Positions 9,969 to 16,832 of a stretch of DNA of 64,000 nt are shown one piece after another (positions within the stretch are counted from its first letter, which is position 1; every line of letters begins with the position of its first letter). A model generated the notes under the pieces. It saw nothing but the letters and a program-made list of their open reading frames with translations, did not search any database and was not told where the DNA came from. Position numbers and translations under genes: made by a program. The stretch comes from Holzapfeliella floricola DSM 23037 = JCM 16512 (lineage in GTDB: Bacteria; Bacillota; Bacilli; Lactobacillales; Lactobacillaceae): the NCBI RefSeq assembly GCF_001436605.1, contig NZ_AYZL01000020.1, positions 248,001 to 312,000 on the forward strand, in the 5' to 3' direction.

Positions 9969-11039
9969 TTGATTACAGAATATGCGTTAGGAAAACTCTA
10001 TATAGCAGGTGAATATGCCGTACTTGAAGAAACTAGCCCTGCTATCTTGGTTGCTTTAGATGAATTCGTTAGCGTTAGTATCAACAAAAGTAAAAAACAT
10101 GTGGGAACGATTCATTCTAAACAATACTCACAAGATGCTGTTCACTGGACTCGTCAAGAAAATAAAATGGTTTTAGATAACCGAGATAACCCCTTCCACT
10201 TTATCTTGTCGGGGATTTACTATGCTGAACAATACGTGCTAGAAAATCAAGGTAAACTTGATATTTTTGATTTGAATATCAATAGTGAACTTGATGCTAA
10301 AGATGGACGTAAATATGGTTTAGGATCCTCTGCTGCAGTAACTGTTGCGACTGTTAAAGCTGTATTGAGTTTTTATGGCATGGAACTAGACAAAAGTTTA
10401 GTTTTTAAATTAGCAGCCATTGCCCACCTTAAAGTTCAAGGCAATGGCTCACTAGGCGATATTGCTGCCAGTGTATATGGTGGCTGGATTGCCTATCAAT
10501 CATTTGATAAAAAGTCCGTTTTAGCTGAGCTAGAAAATAGACCGTTAACTGAAGTTTTAAACCTTGCCTGGCCACAGCTGAAAATCAAATTATTAACGCC
10601 ACCTAAAGATTTAGAATTAATTATTGGTTGGAGTGGTATTCCTGCCTACACTTCTCAACTGGTTGATAAAACTGATCAGGCCAAAATTAAATACCCTGAA
10701 AAGTATCAAAACTTCGTGAATGAAACGCGAAATTGTATTTTGCGCATGATTGAAGGATTTGAAACGGGAAACACTTCAAAAATTCAAAATGAAATTCGCT
10801 ACAATAGATTATTACTTCAATCGCTTGCAAATATGAGTCACGTGCAGATTGAAATTCCAAAACTAACCAAATTAATCGAAATTGCTGAATTCAATCACGG
10901 TGCTGCTAAAACTTCAGGCGCAGGAAATGGAGATTGTGCTATCGTTATTGCTGACTCTCATACAACTGTTGACCAGATGAAATCGCAATGGCTTGATGAA
11001 GATATTACGCCGCTAAATTTTAAAGTACACTCTCTTTAG
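9969..11039 (+). CDS. pmk: phosphomevalonate kinase
   Basis: Phosphorylates 5-phosphomevalonate to 5-diphosphomevalonate, the step between Mvk and MvaD. The 356-residue protein is a GHMP kinase with KYGLGSSAAVTVAT near residue 115 and a C-terminal KTSGAGNGD glycine loop, in the bacterial/yeast-type phosphomevalonate kinase family. It starts at TTG 9969 behind a purine-rich AGAGGAA site. Gene order mvk-mvaD-pmk-fni is the usual arrangement in enterococci and relatives. Confidence 0.96.
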   Translation: MITEYALGKLYIAGEYAVLEETSPAILVALDEFVSVSINKSKKHVGTIHSKQYSQDAVHWTRQENKMVLDNRDNPFHFILSGIYYAEQYVLENQGKLDIFDLNINSELDAKDGRKYGLGSSAAVTVATVKAVLSFYGMELDKSLVFKLAAIAHLKVQGNGSLGDIAASVYGGWIAYQSFDKKSVLAELENRPLTEVLNLAWPQLKIKLLTPPKDLELIIGWSGIPAYTSQLVDKTDQAKIKYPEKYQNFVNETRNCILRMIEGFETGNTSKIQNEIRYNRLLLQSLANMSHVQIEIPKLTKLIEIAEFNHGAAKTSGAGNGDCAIVIADSHTTVDQMKSQWLDEDITPLNFKVHSL

Positions 11040-11051
11040 AAGGATAGACTT

Positions 11052-12104
11052 ATGAAACCTGAACACAAACAAAGCATTCGCTCACATCGAAAAGATGAGC
11101 ATCTGTCTCTCGCTGAAATTTTTTATAAAGAAACACAAGAACAAGACAAGTTTAAAGAGTTGAGCTTGATTCGTCCTACCCTACCTGAAACTAAAGTCAA
11201 TAACGTTAATCTTGAAACCGACTTGTTTAATCGAACACTCAGTGTCCCTTTGTATATTAATGCAATGTCTGGTGGATCTAATCGTTCAGCTAAAATCAAT
11301 CAGCAACTCGCACAACTTGCAAATGAATTCAATATTGGGATTGCCAGTGGCTCTGCTTCTATTCTAGTAAAAGAGCCTGAACAAGAAAGCAGTTTCTCTA
11401 TTATTCGTCAAGAAAACCCAAATGGATTAGTTATGGCAAATATTAACCCATTTGTCTCTGTTGAAGATGCTAACCATATTGTCTCAGTTATGCAAGCTGA
11501 TGCGGTTCAAGTCCACGTCAATGTTGTTCAAGAAATTGTTATGCCCGAAGGTGATCGTGACTTTGTTTGGCTAGAGAATTTAAGGCAATTGCAAGGGGAC
11601 CTATCCGTCCCTGTTATTATCAAAGAAGTTGGATTTGGTTTTGACTTAGCTACTTTGTCTTTATTAGAAAAAGAAGGCTTTAAAACAGTTGACTTGAGCG
11701 GTTCTGGCGGAACTAATTTTGCTAAAATTGAAAACTTCAGACGCTCTGAACATGACTACAGCTATTTAAGTGATATTGGCCTATCAACCCTTCAATCACT
11801 GATTAATGCTAATGAAACTAATCTGAACTACCTAGCTTCTGGTGGAATCAAAACACCGCTAGATGCTTTGAAGTGTCTCAGTTTAGGTGCAAAGGCTGTT
11901 GGGATTAGCGGGATTTTGCTTCATCAACTTGAACGTCATGGTTATGAAGAAGCTAGACACTTTCTTCAGACCTTTATCACCCATCTTAAAGAATTAAGTG
12001 CCGTCTATGGTGTTGAAAGTCCTGTCCAATTTTCAACAATTAACAAATATTATCACTTAGAACTTGAAAATTATCGTCAGCAATTACGTCATGATTTTCG
12101 ATAA
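11052..12104 (+). CDS. fni: type II isopentenyl-diphosphate delta-isomerase (FMN dependent)
   Basis: Interconverts isopentenyl and dimethylallyl diphosphate and so supplies both C5 units for undecaprenyl phosphate and quinones. The 350-residue FMN/NADPH-dependent TIM-barrel enzyme shows NAMSGGS, DLSGSGGTNFAKIE and the C-terminal phosphate-binding SGGIKTPLDALK loop. It is unrelated to the type I Nudix isomerase. It is the last biosynthetic gene of the mevalonate operon, 12 bp after pmk with an AGAAGGA site. Confidence 0.96.
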   Translation: MKPEHKQSIRSHRKDEHLSLAEIFYKETQEQDKFKELSLIRPTLPETKVNNVNLETDLFNRTLSVPLYINAMSGGSNRSAKINQQLAQLANEFNIGIASGSASILVKEPEQESSFSIIRQENPNGLVMANINPFVSVEDANHIVSVMQADAVQVHVNVVQEIVMPEGDRDFVWLENLRQLQGDLSVPVIIKEVGFGFDLATLSLLEKEGFKTVDLSGSGGTNFAKIENFRRSEHDYSYLSDIGLSTLQSLINANETNLNYLASGGIKTPLDALKCLSLGAKAVGISGILLHQLERHGYEEARHFLQTFITHLKELSAVYGVESPVQFSTINKYYHLELENYRQQLRHDFR

Positions 12105-12127
12105 ATAAAACAATAAGGAGCCAAACA

Positions 12128-12394
12128 TTGAATATTTACCTTATTATTGGAATATTACTACTTATAGCTGCCCTATTCAGTATCGTACGTCAGCTGGTTG
12201 ATCATAAAAAAGCTAATGCTAAAGCACGTCAAATTCTCTCTTCAAAAAAAGAATTCAAAAATATCCAAACTACTTACTTAACCTTGTCTCCTAGAGAGGC
12301 TCTTGATAAAATCAAAGCAGATTATGGCTTAACCATTCTTGGAACTGCAAAGTTATATCGAATGGTTAAAAGACAAACAAAAAAAGAAGGTTAA
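12128..12394 (+). CDS. small single-helix membrane protein of unknown function
   Basis: The 88-residue product starts at TTG 12128 behind AAGGAG. Residues 2-22 form one strongly hydrophobic helix (IYLIIGILLLIAALF), followed by a basic cytoplasmic region rich in Lys and Arg (HKKANAKARQIL, KRQTKKEG). No enzymatic motif is recognised. It sits 23 bp after fni with no terminator between, so it is probably co-transcribed with the mevalonate operon, and its stop codon lies inside the operon terminator. A link to isoprenoid metabolism is suggested only by position. Confidence 0.75.
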   Translation: MNIYLIIGILLLIAALFSIVRQLVDHKKANAKARQILSSKKEFKNIQTTYLTLSPREALDKIKADYGLTILGTAKLYRMVKRQTKKEG

Positions 12395-12413
12395 ATTATT
12401 AACCTTCTTTTTT
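12385..12413 (+). terminator. Rho-independent terminator of the mevalonate operon
   Basis: A 10-bp perfect stem AGAAGGTTAA/TTAACCTTCT with a 4-nt loop is followed by a T tract. The left arm contains the TAA stop of the preceding small membrane protein gene. Confidence 0.9.
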
Positions 12414-12418
12414 AACAC

Positions 12419-12455
12419 AAAACTAGTTGACAAAATGCAACTAGTTTTGTAAAGT
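12419..12455 (+). promoter_or_regulatory. marR promoter with embedded palindromic operator
   Basis: A -35 TTGACA (12427-12432), a 17-bp spacer and a -10-like TAAAGT (12450-12455) overlap a perfect 11-bp inverted repeat AAAACTAGTTG (12419-12429) and CAACTAGTTTT (12438-12448). Each arm contains the self-complementary octamer AACTAGTT; the two octamer centres are 18 bp apart. A repressor bound here would cover the -35 element. Autoregulation by the MarR protein encoded just downstream is inferred. Confidence 0.65.
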
Positions 12456-12486
12456 ATTGTTTATCAAAAGAATTGGAGGTAATGCT

Positions 12487-12915
12487 ATGACTATTAAAAA
12501 TATTCGTCACTTTAACCGATTCTACACGCAGATATTGGGTGTTTTTAATAATCATGTTTTTGATTTAAAATATTCACTATTGGAAATGCGCGTCTTAGGT
12601 GAAATCGGTAGAAATCAAGGTATTATTTCAAATAATTTACTACCCATTCTAAGTATTGATAAAACTTATTTAAGTCGCATTTTGAGAAAATTAAAACAAG
12701 ATGACTTAATTGAAAGAAAACAAGATGAACAAGATTTACGCATTTATCACCTTTATTTAACAGATAAAGGACAAGATTTGAATAATCATATTGAAGAGCA
12801 ATCAGACAATCAAGTTGCTGATAATTTGAAAGTGCTTTCAAGTTCAGAAATCAATGAACTTGAACAAAGCATGGCAACTATCGAAAAAATTTTTAAAAAG
12901 ACTCATCCTAAATAA
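12487..12915 (+). CDS. MarR-family winged-helix transcriptional regulator
   Basis: The 142-residue product starts at ATG 12487, with GGAGGT 6 nt upstream. A longer frame from 12457 would begin before the predicted transcription start and is rejected. It has a MarR layout: an N-terminal dimerisation helix, a winged helix around residues 40-95 (SIDKTYLSRILRKLKQDDLI, then the wing DEQDLRIYHLYLTDKG) and a C-terminal helix. The sequence resembles the HTH half of MarR-acetyltransferase fusions, but no acetyltransferase domain is attached. The histidine and cysteine metal ligands of AdcR/ZitR are absent. The effector is unknown. alaX follows 13 bp later and is probably co-transcribed. Confidence 0.88.
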   Translation: MTIKNIRHFNRFYTQILGVFNNHVFDLKYSLLEMRVLGEIGRNQGIISNNLLPILSIDKTYLSRILRKLKQDDLIERKQDEQDLRIYHLYLTDKGQDLNNHIEEQSDNQVADNLKVLSSSEINELEQSMATIEKIFKKTHPK

Positions 12916-12928
12916 GGAGATTTTAGAC

Positions 12929-13632
12929 ATGGAACAATTTTTAATTAATAGTTATCAAGACACTCATGATGCTACTATCACATCATTTTATGATAACGGC
13001 ATGGCTGTCACTCTTGACAGTTCGATTATCTATCCTGGCGGTGGCGGGCAACCTGGTGATAAGGCTTGGCTAGAAGTTAATAGTGAACAAACTTTAGCCG
13101 TGATGACAATGGCCATGCAGTTTATCATCTCGACAAAGCACTGCCTCTTAACGCACAGCATGTAGTTGAACATATTGACTGGGATTTTAGATTCCGTAAT
13201 ATGCGCTATCATACCCTTTTACATTTAGTTTCCGGTTATTTGTATAATCATTATGGTGCACTAGCTAAAAGTAGTGCTATTGAAGAGAACCATGCTCGTT
13301 TAGAAATACAATTCCCTGAAGATCGTGTTCCTGATAATCTTGATAAGGAAAGTTTCAAAGAAACAATTGATAATCTAATTAAGCAAGACTTAGTTATCTC
13401 TAGTGAAGAAGTTGATCGAGGGGAATTAAGTCACGAAGACTTGATTAGAACCTATACTAATCTGATTCCAGAAAGCGTTCGCCACGTTAGACTGGTAAAA
13501 ATCGAAGGATTAGATGAACAAGCATGCGGTGGTACACATGTTTCTAAAAGTAATGAAATTGGTGATTTTGACTTAACTCAACTTAAAAATAAAGGTCGTT
13601 TAAAGAAAAGAATAAAATTGGCATTACGATAA
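12929..13632 (+). pseudogene. alaX: alanyl-tRNA editing protein AlaX, frameshifted
   Basis: AlaX proteins are free-standing homologues of the AlaRS editing domain that hydrolyse mischarged Ser-tRNA(Ala). The frame from ATG 12929 (AAGGAGA upstream) encodes the N-terminal part, including the typical YPGGGGQPGD. It then leaves frame near 13100-13103 and stops at 13165. The downstream frame resumes without a gap from GAT at 13102 (DDNGHAVYHLDKAL) to 13632 and contains both zinc-ligand motifs, HTLLH and CGGTH. A one-base deletion after GCCGT explains everything, and the restored product would be about 235 residues. There is no homopolymer at the site, so a true mutation is more likely than a run-length sequencing error. 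Confidence 0.85.
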
Positions 13633-13638
13633 TAAAAA

Positions 13639-13668
13639 AGAGAGCTTACTTAGATAAGCTCTCTTTTT
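13639..13668 (+). terminator. terminator after marR-alaX
   Basis: A perfect 10-bp stem AGAGAGCTTA/TAAGCTCTCT with a 6-nt loop is followed by TTTT and preceded by an A tract. It lies 6 bp after the alaX stop and could also work in reverse. Confidence 0.88.
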
Positions 13669-13747
13669 AAAACTGAAATAATTATCTCTTCGCTTCAAAT
13701 TTGAAAAGGTTCTAAAAAGTAGACACAAATATCGTAAACGATTCATG

Positions 13748-15421
13748 CTAGCTTTTAACCTTCAAAAAAGATTGAAATTCTGCATTAGATAAAAGCTTTT
13801 CTGGTTTTTGATTAGCTTTAATCTGACCGTTTTTAATCCAAATGATACTATCATATTGATTAATTAAACTCATATCAAAGTGGTGCGTAATGTGTACTAG
13901 CGCTGTATTTGGTAAAGATAGTAGCTGTGATTCAACATGGTGAGCAAGTTTTGAGTTTAATCCCGATAAGCTCTCATCTAATACCGTTAGTGGTTTTTGT
14001 TGATAAAGACCTCTAGCAATAGCAATACGCTGTCTTTGTCCCCCTGAATAATTCTGACCATTTTGTAAAAGTTCATCATCTAATTGTTGATCATTTTGAA
14101 TAAAGTCACTGACGCTACTTTGTTTTAAAACCTTAGTTAGTTTTGACTCAGAAAACAACTGGCTCATCACAATGTTTTGCTTAATTGTTTGATTAAATAA
14201 ATAAGGTGTCTGGCTGACATAAGAAACACAATTAAATAAGTACTCACTATTATTTAATTGTTGATCATCAAGCAAAAATCGGCCTTCATAATCAGTTATA
14301 AAACCCGAAAGTAACTGTGCTAGTGTTGACTTCCCAGAGCCACTGTCACCTACAAGTAAATACTTTTTACTGTGTTCTAGTTTTAGTGAAATATCTGTTA
14401 ATATTTTTTGATTATCAAGTGTAATTGTAATATTCTTCAATTGAATTTGTTTTGTGAAATCTAATGACTCATCTGAGGTTGTTAGATTTAAGGCTGTTAC
14501 GTTAGCCAACGCGTCTATCTTATCCATAATTGGTTTTGAACTCTTGATTTGTGGAATCAATCTAAAAATATCAATTAGCGGAAAAACTAACGTATTCATT
14601 GTTTGAACCATCGTTAGCATTATGCCAACCGTAATCATACCATTCATAATAAACCAGATTGAAGCTAAAACTGCTGCATACTGAACCAGCATGCCAAGCA
14701 TCCCTGAAGTAACGTGATTGGCCATAATCCATTTCCCAGATGAGATTTTAGCCTTAGTGTATTGCTTATTAACTTGGTCAAAGCCTATTAAAAACTTATT
14801 AACCGATTGAGTTGATTTAACAGTTTCAAATCCGTTTAAAATATCTGAGGCTGACTCTGTTAAGTGTGCTGATTCATCAGAAAACACTGATTGTTTTTGC
14901 TGTAGCTTTTGACTCATCATCATTGGAATTAAAAAAACCCCGATAGTTCCAATCAAAATGACAACGAAAACGATAGGCTGATAGTAAAGAACAGCAAACG
15001 AGGAAATCACGACAATAACTAACTGTGAAACAAAATCAAAATAGGGTTCAATTGCATCCCTATCCACTAACTCAACATCATTCAATAAATTCGATGTATA
15101 AGTGCTTACCTTTTTCTTTTTAAAGTCAAAAACTTGTTTACTTGTTAAAGATTGCAACATTTTCTGGCGAATAGTATAAATTATATTACCTACAAATCTC
15201 ACCATAATTAACTGATTAATCAAATCAAATAACCATCTAAAAAACACAATGGTAATTCCCATAACAATCATCATTAAAAAGAGCGTTTGGTTTTTGTTAT
15301 CAGCGTGTTCAACAATATACCCATAATACGTTGCACTTGCAATACTAGCTAGTGCATAAAGACTGGCAGTTAAGCTGATAATTAATGTTTGCAACCAGTT
15401 TTCGGTTAATAATTTTTTTAT
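13748..15421 (-). CDS. ABC transporter half-unit (fused permease and ATPase), probable ATA start
   Basis: A type I exporter half-transporter with a membrane domain of about six helices (first 300 residues) and then an ATPase domain: Walker A GDSGSGKST, Q-loop YVSQTPYLF, signature YSGGQRQRIAIARG, Walker B LTVLDES and H-loop HITHH. It would act as a homodimer or with a missing partner, since no second half-unit is nearby. The standard reading starts at TTG 15394 without a ribosome binding site. An excellent GAGGAGGGG site lies 5 nt before an in-frame ATA at 15419-15421, restoring a natural N-terminus (ATA then KKLLTENW), 557 residues in total. I therefore prefer 15421. The ATA may be a rare start or a mutated ATG. 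The substrate is unknown; a peptide or bacteriocin is possible from context. Confidence 0.88.
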   Translation of the reverse strand: MKKLLTENWLQTLIISLTASLYALASIASATYYGYIVEHADNKNQTLFLMMIVMGITIVFFRWLFDLINQLIMVRFVGNIIYTIRQKMLQSLTSKQVFDFKKKKVSTYTSNLLNDVELVDRDAIEPYFDFVSQLVIVVISSFAVLYYQPIVFVVILIGTIGVFLIPMMMSQKLQQKQSVFSDESAHLTESASDILNGFETVKSTQSVNKFLIGFDQVNKQYTKAKISSGKWIMANHVTSGMLGMLVQYAAVLASIWFIMNGMITVGIMLTMVQTMNTLVFPLIDIFRLIPQIKSSKPIMDKIDALANVTALNLTTSDESLDFTKQIQLKNITITLDNQKILTDISLKLEHSKKYLLVGDSGSGKSTLAQLLSGFITDYEGRFLLDDQQLNNSEYLFNCVSYVSQTPYLFNQTIKQNIVMSQLFSESKLTKVLKQSSVSDFIQNDQQLDDELLQNGQNYSGGQRQRIAIARGLYQQKPLTVLDESLSGLNSKLAHHVESQLLSLPNTALVHITHHFDMSLINQYDSIIWIKNGQIKANQKPEKLLSNAEFQSFLKVKS

Positions 15422-15463
15422 TGAGACCCCTCCTCGTTATTAAATTATATTAATTTAAAATTA

Positions 15464-15492
15464 ATTATATTTTAATAATGTTGTATCGTCAA
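15464..15492 (-). promoter_or_regulatory. promoter of the ABC transporter gene
   Basis: On the minus strand, TTGACG (15487-15492), a 17-bp spacer and a consensus TATAAT (15464-15469) lie about 40 bp before the ribosome binding site. Just downstream is the palindrome TTAATTT-A-AAATTAA (15450-15464, read on plus), a possible operator. The gene is therefore probably a transcription unit separate from the two genes upstream. Confidence 0.75.
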
Positions 15493-15501
15493 GTTTAAAT
15501 C

Positions 15502-15533
15502 AAAAAAGAGCATCTACTAATTTAGATAGATAC
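15502..15533 (-). terminator. probable terminator upstream of the ABC transporter
   Basis: On the minus strand, GTATCTA pairs with TAGATGC (one G-T pair), with further inner pairing, followed by TCTTTTTT. It would end the transcript of the secreted glycine-zipper protein and 59-residue membrane protein genes. Confidence 0.6.
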
Positions 15534-15579
15534 TACTTTAATTTACTTTATATTATTAGACAAAAAATTTTATAAATTA

Positions 15580-15759
15580 TTAACTGAGTGGCAATACACC
15601 TAGATGTATATAATAAACAACAGCTAGTATAATCGCTAAAAGTGTGATCAAGCTGACAATCATTAACACTCTGGGTTCTACTTTTTTTCTTTTGAATCCA
15701 ACAATATTTAAGATGATAGCAGCTATCAAAAGCACCAATATAATTATTAGAGTGGGCAT
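15580..15759 (-). CDS. 59-residue protein with two membrane helices, unknown function
   Basis: Short gene starting at ATG 15757-15759 with GGAAGG 6 nt upstream and ending at TAA 15580-15582. Residues 3-22 (LIIILVLLIAAIILNIVGF) and 31-50 (VLMIVSLITLLAIILAVVYY) form two hydrophobic helices separated by a basic loop (KRKKVEPR), giving a small hairpin membrane protein. It begins 30 bp after the stop of the secreted glycine-zipper gene and is likely co-transcribed with it. Size, topology and position fit a self-immunity protein for a bacteriocin-like product, but no family is recognised and this role is a guess. Confidence 0.72.
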   Translation of the reverse strand: MPTLIIILVLLIAAIILNIVGFKRKKVEPRVLMIVSLITLLAIILAVVYYIHLGVLPLS

Positions 15760-15789
15760 ATTTATCCTTCCATTAAATATTAATAAGAA

Positions 15790-16491
15790 TCAACTAAACC
15801 ATATTTCATCAGTATATAATGTTGAAATAGTAAAGGTCTCAGTCAAAGTCATCCTAACTCCACCAGAATGAAGCCCTCTACCAACCATTTTTTTATACAA
15901 TTCATGAGTATCACTATATCTAGAATGTAAAATAATTGTTGCAACTACTCCACCAATTATACCAACTAATGAACCTACAGGTCCTAACACTGCGCCTGCT
16001 GATGCCCCAGCTAAAGCAAGTCCTGCACCACCACCAACTAAAGCTAGCGTACTGTAATATTCAGAAAAGTACCGCAGTCCTTCATTTGTCGTCGCAAATG
16101 AATTAATCCCCCCATTGTAAACAATCTCTTTAACATCTGAGCGTTGAGGCAAAATAGCTGATGCTAATTTTGATGTAAGTAAATTAGTTTTAGTATAAGT
16201 TGCTTCTGCACCATCATACTTGTTGAATAAGTTTTGAAGCTGTGTATTATAAGCCATGGGAGATAACGGTTGGTTTTTCAATCTATCTAGTTCTATATTT
16301 AGCTTTTTATAAGATTCATTTGAATTAGTTATCAAGAAATGAGTTGATTCTGGTAGTTGCACATCATTATTTGCTTTAACTTGTCTTTTGAGTAGAACAC
16401 CAGATAATGACATTACGATGATTAAAGTAACCATAAATATGGAAATGAATTTCCTTATCTTCTTAATTGTTAACTCCTCCTTATTTGACAT
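15790..16491 (-). CDS. secreted or membrane-anchored glycine-zipper protein, unrecognised family
   Basis: The 233-codon frame begins at ATG 16491. The first helix (ISIFMVTLIIVMSLSGVLL) is followed by KRQVKA-NND, a plausible signal peptidase site. After a charged, helix-prone middle comes a long Gly/Ala-rich hydrophobic segment (LVGGGAGLALAGASAGAVL, then VGSLVGIIGGVVATIIL), typical of membrane-inserting glycine zippers, and a charged C-terminus ending DEIWFS. The ATG has no ribosome binding site. A strong AAGGAGGAG lies inside the frame 8 nt before an in-frame ATT at 16467, which may be the real start (225 residues, ATT then KKIRKF). It may be a bacteriocin-like or envelope-active protein; no homologue is recognised. 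Confidence 0.7.
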   Translation of the reverse strand: MSNKEELTIKKIRKFISIFMVTLIIVMSLSGVLLKRQVKANNDVQLPESTHFLITNSNESYKKLNIELDRLKNQPLSPMAYNTQLQNLFNKYDGAEATYTKTNLLTSKLASAILPQRSDVKEIVYNGGINSFATTNEGLRYFSEYYSTLALVGGGAGLALAGASAGAVLGPVGSLVGIIGGVVATIILHSRYSDTHELYKKMVGRGLHSGGVRMTLTETFTISTLYTDEIWFS

Positions 16492-16498
16492 TCTCTTA

Positions 16499-16507
16499 AT
16501 GTTATCA
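16499..16507 (-). promoter_or_regulatory. candidate extended -10 element for the glycine-zipper gene
   Basis: The minus strand reads TGATAACAT, an extended -10 (TG-N-TAACAT) without a clear -35. Transcription would begin near 16492, leaving almost no leader before the ATG at 16491 but about 25 nt before the ATT at 16467. This is compatible with the internal ribosome binding site being the one used. Confidence 0.35.
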
Positions 16508-16528
16508 CGCCTAACTTCCTAAATACAT

Positions 16529-16560
16529 AAAAAAGACTAGCAGAACTCTGCTAGTCTTTT
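16529..16560. terminator. bidirectional terminator
   Basis: A stem of up to 10 bp, GACTAGCAGA/TCTGCTAGTC, is flanked by six A on the left and TTTT on the right, so it can work on both strands. On the minus strand it follows the small interrupted gene at 16551-16712, whose final TAG lies in the stem. Confidence 0.85.
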
Positions 16561-16712
16561 AGCTTCTCTAAATCTTCAGGATCAATGAAGATTTAGACTT
16601 TTCCTGTTTCCATATTAACATCGGCTTTAACATTTACCGGCTTTTTAAATAGGCCTGCATAAATGGATAATTTACCATTCGTAGGTGTAGACAAATTAAA
16701 TTGTTTATTCAT
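16551..16712 (-). pseudogene. small 53-codon gene interrupted by an in-frame TAA
   Basis: An ATG at 16710-16712 behind a strong GGGGGAT site opens a 39-residue frame (starts MNKQFNLSTPTNG, ends NMETGKV) that stops at TAA 16593-16595. Beyond the TAA the same frame continues with IFIDPEDLEKLKD and ends at TAG 16551-16553, inside the following terminator. The acidic amphipathic extension and its natural end suggest an original 53-residue soluble protein with codon 40 mutated to TAA. Alternatively the gene is simply 39 residues. No family is recognised. An 11-bp inverted repeat (16568-16578 with 16586-16596) includes the T of the TAA. Confidence 0.6.
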
Positions 16713-16832
16713 AAATATCCCCCATCTTTCATTAATTAACTACTGCCATGTTAACATTAACTGGTAAATTTCAACCAACTTAAATAACTTTTCATACTAT
16801 TTAATTATCATTCCTATAATTTTGCGGAATTT

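Noticed and set aside
12419-12915. Identification of the MarR protein as zinc repressor AdcR/ZitR from the AACTAGTT boxes
   Set aside because: The protein lacks the His/Cys zinc ligands and no zinc transporter genes are adjacent.
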